Origin: Pseudoxanthomonas daejeonensis
Lineage (GTDB): Bacteria > Pseudomonadota > Gammaproteobacteria > Xanthomonadales > Xanthomonadaceae
Reading direction: 5' to 3'
DNA length: 64,000 bases
NCBI RefSeq assembly: GCF_010093205.1
Contig: NZ_PDWN01000003.1
Location: 62,001-126,000, forward strand
Notes under the pieces: model-generated
Told to the model about the DNA's origin: nothing
The model's database searches: none
What the model saw: the letters and a program-made list of their open reading frames with translations, nothing else
Shown: in pieces, positions 27,149 to 35,910 of the stretch
How positions within the stretch are numbered: the first letter of the stretch is position 1
How the letters are laid out: every line of letters begins with the position of its first letter
Program-made: the position numbers and the translations under genes

Positions 27149-27822
27149 TTGCGCTCGCCCGCCCGGGTGAACGGCATCGTGTCCGGTGCCACCGCGCCAC
27201 CGGAGATGATGAAACCCATCGCCTGGTCCACGGTCCAGTCGGTCGGGGTCAACAGTTCGACCGGGACCACTTCGAGGTAGCCCGAGGTCGGGTTGGGCGT
27301 GGTCGGCACGTAGACCGCCGCCAGTTCACGGCCGGTGCCCTCTTCCTTCAGCACGCGGGTGACCAGGCCGATGGCCTTCATTTCGCGATGCGGGAAGTCG
27401 ATCAGGACCACGCGCTGGGTGCTGCCCGGCTTGGTCTGCAGGATGTCCAGCAGCTTGCGCACGCTGGTGTAGACCATGTTGGCCAGCGGCACCTTGGCCA
27501 TGAACGCTTCGAACCAGCCAAGCAGGCGCTGGCCGATCACCCGCCGCGCCAGCACGCCCACGCCCAGGATCACCAGCAGCGTGGCGACCATGGCGATGGT
27601 GTTCTGCACCCACAGCGCCTTGCCCCAGCTCATGTAGTTGGGGAAGGAGTCGGCGATGTTCTCCGAGAGCGGCACCACCCACGGCGCGCTGATGCTCGAC
27701 AGCAGCACGAACACGAACTTGATGACGACCCAGGTCAGCCAGATCGGCAGCAGGGTCAGCAGACCGGTCACGAACAGTCGTTGCAGCGAGGCGCGCTGCG
27801 GCGCTTGGAGGTCGGGGGACAT
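27145..27822 (-). CDS. DUF502 family membrane protein
   Basis: A 225-residue membrane protein of the DUF502 family, whose function is unknown. Two hydrophobic segments are visible, LFVTGLLTLLPIWLTWVVIK and an IAMVATLLVILGVGVLA helix. A soluble domain with PHREMKAIGLVT and YVPTTPNPTSGYL follows; both are typical family stretches. The ATG at 27822 starts at MSPDLQAPQ; a longer in-frame start at 27867 lacks family support. The gene overlaps the queuosine-transporter gene and is divergent from a hypothetical gene 68 bp away. Confidence 0.85.
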   Translation of the reverse strand: MSPDLQAPQRASLQRLFVTGLLTLLPIWLTWVVIKFVFVLLSSISAPWVVPLSENIADSFPNYMSWGKALWVQNTIAMVATLLVILGVGVLARRVIGQRLLGWFEAFMAKVPLANMVYTSVRKLLDILQTKPGSTQRVVLIDFPHREMKAIGLVTRVLKEEGTGRELAAVYVPTTPNPTSGYLEVVPVELLTPTDWTVDQAMGFIISGGAVAPDTMPFTRAGERK

Positions 27823-27890
27823 GGGCCGAATTGTACCGCCAGCGACGGTTATGCTGGCGGCCGGCACGGGGGCGTGTCCTGGGGGGAAAG

Positions 27891-29276
27891 ATGGTCCGTC
27901 TGTTCAAGGGGCTGCTGCTGGCGGCCGCGGCGCTGGTGCTGTTCGTGGCCGCGGTCTGGCTGGTGTCGCGGGCGATGGGGCCTTCGAAGGCCGAACGCGA
28001 GGCGCTGGCACTGGTCGACGCGCCACCACCGGCGGGCGGGAAAGACGGATTCGCCGCGCTGTGGGCGCTCGGCTACGACATACCGGCTTCCGAGCAGGGG
28101 CGCGTGCTTGCCGACGATATCCGCAGCCTGGCAGCGCTGTCGCCGCTGGACCTGTCCGCCGGCGGTGGAGCCAGCGCGTGGCGCAGCGCGCGCGAGGCGT
28201 GGCCGCGGCTGGGCCAGGCCCGCGACGCCGATCCGGCCTGGTGCGGCCTGCGCGACGCCGGGTGCCTGGAGCGCGTGCGTGCCGCGCCCGACGATTACGC
28301 GCGCCTGCTCGGGCATCACGCGCGCCTGCTCGAGCAGGTCGGGGTTCTGTCGGCCTACGACCGTTTCAGCAGCCCGCTGCCCGCGCGGATGGACGCGCCG
28401 TTCCCGGAGTTCCAGTGGCTGACCCGCACGCTCACGCGCGACGCCTCGCAGTTCGCCCAGGGGGAGACCGCCGTGGGGCTGGCGGGAGCCTGTGCGGGTG
28501 TATCGCAGGGGCGCACGTTGATCGCCGCCGGCGACAGTCTGATCGGCAGCATGATCGGTGCGGCCCTGGTCCAGGGCAACGCGACTTTGCTGGCGGAAAT
28601 GCTCGCGGAATTGCCGCGTGACCACGCGCTGCCGGCGACGTGCGATGCGGCGTTCGCATTGCCGCTCGGGGTGGAAGAGGCGGCCTGCAGGGCCCTGCTG
28701 GCGGAAGGTCGGTTCGCCACCGCCGGGCTGCGTAGCCAGATCACGCCGGCCATCGCGGCCGACGTCGCCCACATGGACTTGCCCACGTGGGGGGCGCGGC
28801 TGCTTTTCGACCCCGAGCGCACCGCTGCGCGCAATGCGCCGAAATTCGCCTGGTACTGCAGCGCGCAGGCCCGCGAGTTGATTGCGCAGGACCGCCCGTT
28901 ACGCGACCCCGCACCGCCGCCCTCGCGCTGGTCGCTGGCGTGCGCCTCCAACCCGATCGGCTGCATCCTCGCCGACATTGCCGCGCCGGCCTACGTCGAC
29001 TACGGCTTGCGCCTGCAGGATGCCGACGCCCGCCTGCGTACCACGGCCGCGCTGTTGTGGCTGCGCGGACGCGAGGGCGCTATCGACCAGGAGGCGCTGG
29101 CGCAGGTGCCGGCGCCGATGCGCAGCCCGGCACGCCCGCTGCAACTCGACCTGGAGGCCGGCACGCTCGGGACCGCGCTGCATGCGAAGCCGCGAACGGA
29201 GGAGGGTGGCCTCGATGGCGCCTGGTCGGTGCCGCTGCCCGCCAGCCGGCTTCAGTCCGCCGTCACGTCGCCCTGA
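27891..29276 (+). CDS. Unrecognised membrane-anchored hypothetical protein
   Basis: A 461-residue protein that I do not recognise. It starts with a single hydrophobic helix (about residues 5-24, LLLAAAALVLFVAAVWLVSR), so it is probably anchored in the inner membrane with a large periplasmic domain. The domain is Ala/Arg-rich and mostly helical, with several cysteines (for example WCGLRDAGC and CSAQAREL) that could form disulfides outside the cytoplasm. No catalytic motif is visible. The ATG at 27891 has a strong GGGGGGAAAG ribosome site; the codons before it are not coding-like. It converges on the DUF4442 gene, overlapping it by 25 bp. Confidence 0.7.
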   Translation: MVRLFKGLLLAAAALVLFVAAVWLVSRAMGPSKAEREALALVDAPPPAGGKDGFAALWALGYDIPASEQGRVLADDIRSLAALSPLDLSAGGGASAWRSAREAWPRLGQARDADPAWCGLRDAGCLERVRAAPDDYARLLGHHARLLEQVGVLSAYDRFSSPLPARMDAPFPEFQWLTRTLTRDASQFAQGETAVGLAGACAGVSQGRTLIAAGDSLIGSMIGAALVQGNATLLAEMLAELPRDHALPATCDAAFALPLGVEEAACRALLAEGRFATAGLRSQITPAIAADVAHMDLPTWGARLLFDPERTAARNAPKFAWYCSAQARELIAQDRPLRDPAPPPSRWSLACASNPIGCILADIAAPAYVDYGLRLQDADARLRTTAALLWLRGREGAIDQEALAQVPAPMRSPARPLQLDLEAGTLGTALHAKPRTEEGGLDGAWSVPLPASRLQSAVTSP

Positions 29277-29731
29277 TCGGGGCGGCGGTCCGGCTTGCGC
29301 CGCACGTAGACCTGCTTGCGGACCCGCGCCACCACCTCGCCGTCGGCGTCGACGACCTCGTTCTCGAACCAGCGCAGGTACTTGGCGCCATCGGCGGTGG
29401 CCTGGCGGATCTCCTCCAGCACCGCGTCGTCGATGTCGAAGCGGGTCGAGACCGTGCCACGGCCGGGCTTCACGAAGTCGATCGCCCCCGACTGATCCCA
29501 CACGTAGTAGTCGCGGCCCAGCAAAGGCATCAGCAGCAGCATCCAGAACGGGTCGGTCATCGCGAACAGGCTGCCGCCGAAATGGGTGCGCACGTAGTTG
29601 CGGTTCCAGGGCCGCATCCGCAGCTCGACCCGGGCGTGCCGCCAGTCCGGCGAGATCGCGGCCACGTGGATTCCGGTGAACAGGAAGGGCGGCCACAGGT
29701 TCATGCCGTGGCGCAGGGTGGAGGCTTTCAT
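29252..29731 (-). CDS. DUF4442 hotdog-fold protein (thioesterase-like)
   Basis: A 159-residue protein of the DUF4442 family, which has the hotdog fold of acyl-CoA thioesterases. The segment MRPWNRNYVRTHFGGSLFAM is typical of the family and contains the NRNYVRTHFGGS core; a catalytic role has not been established. There is no signal peptide. The ATG at 29731 gives the full fold, although the ribosome site is weak; a shorter start at 29704 is possible. It lies divergent from accD (156 bp apart), and its 3' end overlaps the convergent hypothetical gene by 25 bp. Confidence 0.8.
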   Translation of the reverse strand: MKASTLRHGMNLWPPFLFTGIHVAAISPDWRHARVELRMRPWNRNYVRTHFGGSLFAMTDPFWMLLLMPLLGRDYYVWDQSGAIDFVKPGRGTVSTRFDIDDAVLEEIRQATADGAKYLRWFENEVVDADGEVVARVRKQVYVRRKPDRRPDQGDVTAD

Positions 29732-29887
29732 TCGCACGCGGGGAGGATGTCGCGGGGGGAGGTGGGCGAGCCTACCATACGAGCTAGTACGGACCCGGGG
29801 TGGCCAGGCACCACCGTGGGGCACGTGAGCTAGACTGTCGCCCTTTTCCGGCCGGCGACGGCCCCAGAACGGAACCGACCCTTTCGA

Positions 29888-30781
29888 ATGAGCTGGCTCA
29901 GCAAACTGATGCCCTCCGGCATCCGCACCGACAATGCCGCCAACCGCAAGCGCAGCGTCCCCGAGGGCCTGTGGGAGAAGTGCGACCGCTGCGGCGCAGT
30001 GCTCTACCGGCCCGAGCTCGAGGAGAACCTGGAGGTCTGCCCCAAGTGCGACTTCCACATGGCGATCCGGGCCCGCGCCCGGCTGGCCTCGCTGTTCGAC
30101 CCGGGCAGCACGTCCGAGATCGCCGCCACCCTGGCACCCATCGACGTGCTCAAGTTCAAGGACCAGAAGCGCTACGCCGAGCGGATCAAGGCCACCCAGA
30201 AGTCGACCGGCGAGTACGACGCGCTGGTAGCGATGCAGGGCCTGCTCAAGGGCCGTGCGCTGGTGGCCAGCTCGTTCGATTTCGCCTACATGGGCGGCTC
30301 GATGGGTTCGGTGGTGGGCGAGAAGTTCACCCTTGCCGCCGAGAAGGCGCTGGAGATCGGCTCGCCCTTCGTCAATTTCTCCGCCAGCGGCGGCGCGCGC
30401 ATGCAGGAGAGCCTGTTCTCGCTGATGCAGATGGCCAAGACCTCCGCGGCGCTGGGCCGGCTGCGCGCGGCGGGGCTGCCCTACATCTCGGTACTGACCC
30501 ATCCGACCACCGGCGGCGTGTCGGCTTCGTTCGCGATGCTGGGCGACATCAACATCGCCGAGCCGGAGGCCCTGATCGGCTTCGCCGGCCCGCGCGTGAT
30601 CGAGCAGACCGTGCGCGAGAAGCTGCCCGAAGGCTTCCAGCGTTCCGAATTCCTGCTCGAACACGGTGCCATCGACCAGATCTGCGACCGGCGCGAGCTG
30701 CGCGACCGCCTGGCCGACCTGCTGGCGATGATGATGCGCCAGCCGCATCCGGTGGACAGCGACACGCTGGACGCGGCATGA
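29888..30781 (+). CDS. accD: Acetyl-CoA carboxylase carboxyltransferase subunit beta
   Basis: A 297-residue cytoplasmic protein that, with AccA, transfers the carboxyl group from carboxybiotin to acetyl-CoA to give malonyl-CoA for fatty acid synthesis. The four-cysteine zinc ribbon is complete at Cys32, Cys35, Cys51 and Cys54. The carboxyltransferase core has [12 protein letters not shown] and the [12 protein letters not shown] oxyanion segment. Length is normal. Its stop overlaps the glmM start (ATGA), so both are in one operon. A TAGACT -10-like box lies at 29831-29836. Confidence 0.97.
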   Translation: MSWLSKLMPSGIRTDNAANRKRSVPEGLWEKCDRCGAVLYRPELEENLEVCPKCDFHMAIRARARLASLFDPGSTSEIAATLAPIDVLKFKDQKRYAERIKATQKSTGEYDALVAMQGLLKGRALVASSFDFAYMGGSMGSVVGEKFTLAAEKALEIGSPFVNFSASGGARMQESLFSLMQMAKTSAALGRLRAAGLPYISVLTHPTTGGVSASFAMLGDINIAEPEALIGFAGPRVIEQTVREKLPEGFQRSEFLLEHGAIDQICDRRELRDRLADLLAMMMRQPHPVDSDTLDAA

Positions 30782-32136
30782 GCACGGCCCGCCGTTATTT
30801 CGGCACCGACGGCATCCGCGGCCGGGTCGGCGAGGGCGCGATCTCGGCCGATTTCGTGCTGCGCCTGGGCAATGCCCTGGGCCGCGTACTGGCCGCCTCG
30901 CGACCGGGCCGGCGCACGGTGGTGATCGGCAAGGACACGCGCATTTCCGGCTACATGTTCGAGGCCGCGCTGGAGGCCGGACTGGTCGCCGCCGGCGTCG
31001 ACGTGCAGCTGCTGGGCCCGATGCCCACGCCTGCGGTCGCGTTCCTGACCCGCACCCTGGGCGCCGACGGCGGCATCGTTATCAGCGCCTCGCACAATCC
31101 GCACTACGACAACGGCATCAAGTTCTTCTCGGCCGAGGGCGAGAAGCTCGACGATGCCACCGAACTGGCGATCGAGGCCGCGCTGGACGGCGATTTCGTC
31201 ACGGTCGACTCGGAGAAGCTGGGCAAGGCGGTGCGCGCGCGCGACGCGGTCGGCCGCTACATCGAGTTCTGCAAGGCTTCGGTGCCACGTGGCTTCGATC
31301 TGCGCGGGCTGAAGGTCGTGCTCGACTGCGCCCACGGCGCCACATACCACATCGCTCCGTTGCTGTTCCGCGAGCTGGGTGCGGACGTCGTGGCCATCGG
31401 TGCTGCGCCGGACGGCCTGAACATCAATGCCGGCGTCGGTTCGATGCATATCGACAACCTCGCCGCCAAGGTGCGCGAGACCGGCTCGGACCTCGGCATC
31501 GCCTTCGACGGCGACGGTGACCGCGTGCTGATGGCCGACGATCAGGGCAACCCGGTCGATGGCGATGGCCTGCTGTACGTACTGGCCAAGGCCTGGCAGG
31601 CCAGCGGGCGCCTGCGCGGGACGGTGGTCGGCACCCTGATGACCAATTACGGGCTGGAGAAAGCGCTGGCCGAGGCCGGGATCCCGTTCCAGCGGGTCAA
31701 GGTCGGCGACCGCTATGTGCACCAGGCGCTGGTCGAGGGTGGCGGCACGCTCGGCGGCGAAGCTTCGGGTCACCTGCTATGCCTGGACCGCGCGACCACG
31801 GGCGATGCGATCGTCAGCGCGCTGCAGGTGCTGGACGTGCTCAAGCGCGACGGGCAGGGCCTGCGCCAGGCGCTGGAAGGCTTGTCGATGCTGCCGCAGA
31901 AGACGATCAACGTGCGCCTGGACGGGGCCTCGGCTAAGGCGCTGGTCGACGCCGATGGCGTACGCCGTGCACTGCAGGACGTGCAGGCTGCGGTACAGGG
32001 CAGGGGCAGGGCGTTCCTGCGTCCGTCCGGCACCGAGCCGGTGGTGCGGGTCACGGTCGAGGCCGATGACGCCGGACTGATGCAGGACAACCTGGACCGC
32101 TTGGCTGCGGCGGTCCGCGCCGCCGCCGCGGCCTGA
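30778..32136 (+). CDS. glmM: Phosphoglucosamine mutase
   Basis: A 452-residue cytoplasmic enzyme that converts glucosamine-6-phosphate to glucosamine-1-phosphate for UDP-GlcNAc, peptidoglycan and LPS synthesis. The phosphoserine loop is ISASHNP (Ser105 in SHNP). The metal loop DGDGDR and the sugar-binding GEASGH segment are present, and the C-terminal phosphate-binding [11 protein letters not shown] closes the fold. Length matches the family (about 445). The start overlaps accD by ATGA. Confidence 0.97.
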   Translation: MSTARRYFGTDGIRGRVGEGAISADFVLRLGNALGRVLAASRPGRRTVVIGKDTRISGYMFEAALEAGLVAAGVDVQLLGPMPTPAVAFLTRTLGADGGIVISASHNPHYDNGIKFFSAEGEKLDDATELAIEAALDGDFVTVDSEKLGKAVRARDAVGRYIEFCKASVPRGFDLRGLKVVLDCAHGATYHIAPLLFRELGADVVAIGAAPDGLNINAGVGSMHIDNLAAKVRETGSDLGIAFDGDGDRVLMADDQGNPVDGDGLLYVLAKAWQASGRLRGTVVGTLMTNYGLEKALAEAGIPFQRVKVGDRYVHQALVEGGGTLGGEASGHLLCLDRATTGDAIVSALQVLDVLKRDGQGLRQALEGLSMLPQKTINVRLDGASAKALVDADGVRRALQDVQAAVQGRGRAFLRPSGTEPVVRVTVEADDAGLMQDNLDRLAAAVRAAAAA

Positions 32137-32233
32137 CACCAGCGAGAACGCGTGCGCGACCGCGCACGCGACCGAAGAACCAACAGGGCGCGGCGTGGTC
32201 GAATCGCTGGCGCCCAGATTCCGGAGTACCCAG

Positions 32234-33187
32234 ATGGCTGCACGCATCCCCACCCTCGACATCACCCGGTTCACCGCGCCTTCCAGCGAAGCCGATCGCG
32301 AAGCATTCATCGCCGAGCTCGGCGCCGCCTATCGCGAGTGGGGCTTCGCGGGGATCCGCAACCACGGCATCGCGCAGGCGCGGATCGACGCGGCCTACGA
32401 CGACTTCAAGCGCTTCTTCGCCCTGCCCGAGGAGGTCAAGAAGCAGTACCACGTGCCCGGCGGTGGCGGTGCGCGCGGCTATACCCCGTTCGGGGTGGAG
32501 ACGGCCAAGGGCGCCAAGCACTTCGACCTGAAGGAGTTCTGGCACATAGGCCGCGAGATCCCGGACGACTCCAGGTACCGCGCGGTGATGCAGCCGAACC
32601 TGTGGCCCGAAGAGGTGCCCGGCTTCCGCGAGCACGGTTACGGTTTGTACGAAGACCTCGATCGCCTGGGTTCGCGCGTGCTGTCGGCGCTGGCCCTGCA
32701 CATCGGGCTGGCCGAAGACTGGTTCGCCGACAAGACCGACTTCGGCAACTCGATCCTGCGGCCGATCCATTATCCGCCGATCACGGCCGACGACGTCCCC
32801 AACGTGCGCGCCGGCGCGCACGAGGACATCAACCTGATCACCCTGCTGGTCGGGGCCAGTGCCTCGGGCCTGGAAGTGCTGTCGCGCAAGGGCGAGTGGG
32901 TGCCGTTCACCGCCGATGCCGACACCATCGTGGTCAACATCGGCGACATGCTGCAGCGCCTGACCAACCACGTGTACCCGTCCACGACGCATCGCGTGGT
33001 CAATCCGCCGGCCGAGCAGGCGCGCAAGCCGCGCTACTCGGTGCCGTTCTTCCTGCACCCCAACCCCGATTTCCTGATCGACGTGCTGCCGTCCACGGTC
33101 AGCGCCGACAACCCGAGCCGCTATCCCGAGCCGATCACCGCGCAGGGCTACCTCGAGGAGCGACTGCGCGAGATCAAGCTCAAGTAA
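32234..33187 (+). CDS. 2-oxoglutarate/Fe(II)-dependent oxygenase, IPNS-like
   Basis: A 317-residue soluble enzyme of the isopenicillin-N-synthase-like 2-oxoglutarate/Fe(II) oxygenase family. It has an N-terminal DIOX_N region (IPTLDITRF to about 120) and a C-terminal jelly-roll. The iron triad is His196, Asp198 (HED) and His253; the RxS co-substrate motif is Arg267-Ser269 (RYS). The ATG at 32234, not an in-frame ATG at 32195, is favoured by GGAG about 8 bases upstream and by the IPTLDI start. It sits between glmM and tpiA on the same strand. The substrate is unknown, and no secondary-metabolite genes are nearby. Confidence 0.87.
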   Translation: MAARIPTLDITRFTAPSSEADREAFIAELGAAYREWGFAGIRNHGIAQARIDAAYDDFKRFFALPEEVKKQYHVPGGGGARGYTPFGVETAKGAKHFDLKEFWHIGREIPDDSRYRAVMQPNLWPEEVPGFREHGYGLYEDLDRLGSRVLSALALHIGLAEDWFADKTDFGNSILRPIHYPPITADDVPNVRAGAHEDINLITLLVGASASGLEVLSRKGEWVPFTADADTIVVNIGDMLQRLTNHVYPSTTHRVVNPPAEQARKPRYSVPFFLHPNPDFLIDVLPSTVSADNPSRYPEPITAQGYLEERLREIKLK

Positions 33188-33284
33188 CCGGTCGCGGCGG
33201 ACCGCTCCATGCCTTCGCGGGTGGGCGGCCCATCGTGCCGTACGCGGTATCCTGTCGCGAAATACCGGCTATCAGGGGTGGGGA

Positions 33285-34043
33285 ATGCGTCGCAGGATCG
33301 TGGCAGGCAACTGGAAACTGCATGGAACGCGCGCCTTCGCCACCGCGCTGGTCGGGCAGATCGCCGCCGAGGCGCCCGTTCCGGGCGTGGAGCTGGTGGT
33401 GCTGCCGCCGCTGCCGTACCTGGGCGACATGATCGAGGATTTCGAGGGTACGCCGCTGGTTTTCGGTGCCCAGGACGTCAGCAGCAACGAGCAGGGTGCC
33501 TACACCGGGGAGGTCTCGGCCTCCATGCTGGTCGACGTGGGCGCCCGCTATGGCCTGTGCGGACATTCCGAGCGGCGCCAGTACCACCAGGAGAGCAGCG
33601 AGCTGGTCGCGCGCAAGGTCCGTGCCGCGCTCAACGCCGGCCTGCGCCCGATCCTGTGCGTGGGCGAGCGGCTGGAGGAGCGCGACGCCGGACAGGCCGA
33701 GGCGGTGATCGCCAGCCAGCTGCAGCCGGTCCTGGACCTGGTCGGGGTGGAAGGTTTCGCCGGCGCGGTGGTGGCCTACGAGCCGGTCTGGGCCATCGGC
33801 ACCGGCCGGACGGCCAGTCCCGACCAGGCGCAGGCCATGCACGCCTTCATCCGTCGCCAGATCGCCGGGCACGATGCTAGAATTGCCGATTCCCTGCCAA
33901 TCCTCTACGGCGGCAGCGTGAAGCCCGACAACGCAGGCGCGCTGTTTTCGCAGCCGGACGTGGATGGCGGGCTGATCGGTGGCGCCTCGCTGGTGGCTGC
34001 GGACTTCCTGGCCATTGCCCGGGCGGCCGCGACGGCCTCCTGA
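33285..34043 (+). CDS. tpiA: Triosephosphate isomerase
   Basis: A 252-residue glycolytic enzyme interconverting dihydroxyacetone phosphate and glyceraldehyde-3-phosphate. The active-site residues are all present: Lys11 (GNWKLHG), His94 (CGHSERR) and Glu166 (AYEPVWAIGTG). The phosphate-gripping loop and the C-terminal YGGSVKPDN segment are intact. Length is standard. The ATG at 33285 gives the family N-terminus MRRRIVAGNWK. secG follows after 32 bp. A possible -10 box, TATCCT, lies at 33248-33253, without a clear -35 box. Confidence 0.97.
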   Translation: MRRRIVAGNWKLHGTRAFATALVGQIAAEAPVPGVELVVLPPLPYLGDMIEDFEGTPLVFGAQDVSSNEQGAYTGEVSASMLVDVGARYGLCGHSERRQYHQESSELVARKVRAALNAGLRPILCVGERLEERDAGQAEAVIASQLQPVLDLVGVEGFAGAVVAYEPVWAIGTGRTASPDQAQAMHAFIRRQIAGHDARIADSLPILYGGSVKPDNAGALFSQPDVDGGLIGGASLVAADFLAIARAAATAS

Positions 34044-34075
34044 GCGAATAGAGCAAGATTCGAGACGAAACCAAG

Positions 34076-34528
34076 ATGCTGATGCTGATCCTCAACGTGG
34101 TGTACGTGCTGGTGGCGATCGCGATGATCGCGCTGATCCTGCTCCAGCGCGGCGCCGGTGCGGCCGCCGGTTCGGGCTTCGGTGCGGGGGCCTCGGGCAC
34201 CGTGTTCGGCGCCCGTGGCGCGTCCAACTTCCTTTCCAAGAGCACCAAGTGGCTGGCGATCGTGTTCTTCGGTATCAGCCTGTTCATGGCCTGGTACGCC
34301 AGCCACAGCGCCCGCCCGGTCGCGCAGCAGAGCTTGGGCCTGATGGCCGAGCCCGCGGCGCCGGCGCAGGGTGCGCTGGCGCCGGGTGAGATGCCGGTGC
34401 CGCCGCCTGCTCCGGCGACCGAGGTGCCTTCCGCTGCTCCGGCCGCTCCGGCGCCCGCCCCGGCCGACACCGGTACCGTGCCGGCGCCCCAGGTCGAGCC
34501 GACGGAGACTGCGCCACCCGCGCAGTAA
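34076..34528 (+). CDS. secG: Preprotein translocase subunit SecG
   Basis: A 150-residue inner-membrane protein of the SecYEG translocon. Two membrane helices are visible at about residues 1-22 and 55-76, with a Gly/Ala-rich loop (GAGAAAGSGFGAGASGTVFG) typical of SecG between them. After about residue 88 comes a long Ala/Pro-rich tail rather than the shorter tail of E. coli SecG; similar tails are common in related genera. It follows tpiA and precedes tRNA-Leu, as in the secG-leuU order of E. coli. Confidence 0.95.
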   Translation: MLMLILNVVYVLVAIAMIALILLQRGAGAAAGSGFGAGASGTVFGARGASNFLSKSTKWLAIVFFGISLFMAWYASHSARPVAQQSLGLMAEPAAPAQGALAPGEMPVPPPAPATEVPSAAPAAPAPAPADTGTVPAPQVEPTETAPPAQ

Positions 34529-34571
34529 GGCGTACAATGCGCCGCGCTGTGCAGCCGGCGCGCAAGTTTTA

Positions 34572-34656
34572 GCCCAGGTGGCGGAATTGGTAGACGCACT
34601 ACCTTGAGGTGGTAGCGACTTAGGTCGTAGGGGTTCGAGTCCCCTCTTGGGCACCA
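34572..34656 (+). tRNA. leuU: tRNA-Leu (anticodon GAG)
   Basis: An 85-nt class II tRNA. The acceptor stem GCCCAGG pairs with CTTGGGC (one G-U pair), and CCA is encoded. The anticodon stem-loop CTACC-TTGAGGT-GGTAG gives anticodon GAG for Leu CUY codons. A long variable arm (CGACTTAGGTCGT) is as expected for tRNA-Leu. The position after secG matches leuU of E. coli. A TACAAT box at 34533-34538 could be its -10 element, but no good -35 box is visible. Confidence 0.95.
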
Positions 34657-34701
34657 CATGAAATGACCGGCGCGCGACGCGTGCCGGGAGTCGGCAAGGC
34701 C

Positions 34702-34727
34702 AAGGCCCGCGTGAAGCGGGCTTTTTT
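34702..34727 (+). terminator. Intrinsic terminator after tRNA-Leu
   Basis: Stem GCCCGC/GCGGGC with a GTGAA loop, extended by A-T/G-U pairs, followed by six T residues. It separates the secG/tRNA-Leu transcript from the nuo promoter just downstream. Confidence 0.88.
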
Positions 34728-34762
34728 CTTGGTTTTGCGGCGCTGCGACACGGGCGCAAGCG

Positions 34763-34792
34763 TTTACTACACAGCCGGCCAACGGCTACAAT
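34763..34792 (+). promoter_or_regulatory. Candidate sigma70 promoter of the nuo operon
   Basis: TTTACT (34763-34768) and TACAAT (34787-34792) with an 18-bp spacer; the alternative TTACTA gives 17 bp. It lies after the tRNA-Leu terminator and about 165 bp before the nuoA start, leaving a long 5' leader. Confidence 0.65.
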
Positions 34793-34955
34793 TCCGCTGC
34801 TGTGCGCAATCGCGACGGACGGCGCGGAAAGCGACGTCTAATGCATCGCAGGGACGCTTGTGCGGACCTGCGACAGGAAGCAGCAGGTGCTCCGCGGCCT
34901 TCGCGGAAACAGACCCAAGCCCGGTGCGCCGGGCAGAGGCAAGAGAGAACCGCAC

Positions 34956-35312
34956 GTGCTGGCCCAATACCTGCCGACCCTGTTGTTCCTGATCGTCGCC
35001 ACCGGCATCGGCGTGGCGCTGATAATCGTCGGCCACGTACTCGGGCCGCGTCGCCCGGACCCCAGGAAGCTGTCGCCCTACGAGTGCGGCTTCGAGGCGT
35101 TCGAAGACGCGCGCATGAAGTTCGACGTGCGCTACTACCTCATCGCGATCCAGTTCATCGTCTTCGACCTGGAAATCATCTTCATCGTGCCGTGGACCCT
35201 CGTGTTCCAGGAACTGGGGCCGCGTGCGCTGGTCACCATGGGCCTGTTCGTCGGGATGCTGTTCCTCGGTTTCGTCTACGTCTGGAAGAAGGGAGCTCTC
35301 GAATGGGAGTGA
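34956..35312 (+). CDS. nuoA: NADH-quinone oxidoreductase subunit A
   Basis: A 118-residue membrane subunit of complex I with three helices (about 6-28, 60-85 and 90-112). The family motif [20 protein letters not shown] lies in the loop between helices 1 and 2. The start is GTG at 34956, giving [12 protein letters not shown] read as Met; the longer in-frame ATG at 34860 adds non-family residues. Its stop overlaps nuoB by 10 bp. It is the first gene of the 14-gene operon, downstream of a sigma70-like promoter. Confidence 0.95.
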   Translation: MLAQYLPTLLFLIVATGIGVALIIVGHVLGPRRPDPRKLSPYECGFEAFEDARMKFDVRYYLIAIQFIVFDLEIIFIVPWTLVFQELGPRALVTMGLFVGMLFLGFVYVWKKGALEWE

Positions 35313-35878
35313 TCCAAACCATCGATCGCCTGATGACCAACCCGATCCCGGAAGGGCGGGTCGACGACATCCTGCGGCCCGAGGGCGACAACCCGCTGCT
35401 CGAGAAGGGCTACATGACCACCAGCGTCGACGCGCTGGTGAACTGGGCGCGCACCGGCTCGATGTGGCCGATGACCTTTGGCCTGGCCTGCTGCGCGGTC
35501 GAGATGATGCATGCCGGCGCGGCGCGCCTGGACCTGGACCGGTACGGCGTGGTGTTCCGCCCGTCGCCGCGCCAGTCCGACGTGATGATCGTGGCCGGCA
35601 CCCTGGTCAACAAGATGGCCCCGGCGTTGCGCAAGGTCTACGACCAGATGCCCGACCCGAAGTGGGTGATCTCGATGGGCAGCTGCGCCAATGGCGGCGG
35701 CTACTACCACTATTCGTACTCGGTGGTGCGCGGCTGCGACCGCGTGGTGCCGGTGGACATCTACGTGCCGGGTTGCCCGCCGACCGCCGAAGCGCTGGTC
35801 TACGGGATCCTGCAGCTGCAGAAGAAGATCTGGCGCACGCAGACCGTCGCCAAGAAAACCAACACGATCGACCGCTGA
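35303..35878 (+). CDS. nuoB: NADH-quinone oxidoreductase subunit B
   Basis: A 191-residue peripheral-arm subunit that carries cluster N2, the last iron-sulfur centre before quinone. The ligands are visible as the tandem cysteines in LACCAVEMM, the cysteine in GSCANGG and that in GCPPTAEAL. It contacts NuoD to form the quinone site. The ATG at 35303 overlaps the end of nuoA. Length is normal for this family. Confidence 0.97.
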   Translation: MGVIQTIDRLMTNPIPEGRVDDILRPEGDNPLLEKGYMTTSVDALVNWARTGSMWPMTFGLACCAVEMMHAGAARLDLDRYGVVFRPSPRQSDVMIVAGTLVNKMAPALRKVYDQMPDPKWVISMGSCANGGGYYHYSYSVVRGCDRVVPVDIYVPGCPPTAEALVYGILQLQKKIWRTQTVAKKTNTIDR

Positions 35879-35910
35879 ACCCACGCCCCTTCCGGAATAC
35901 GCCAAGCCCC

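Noticed and set aside
29831-29836. TAGACT as the accD promoter -10 box
   Set aside because: No acceptable -35 box at 16-18 bp; kept only as a note in the accD entry.
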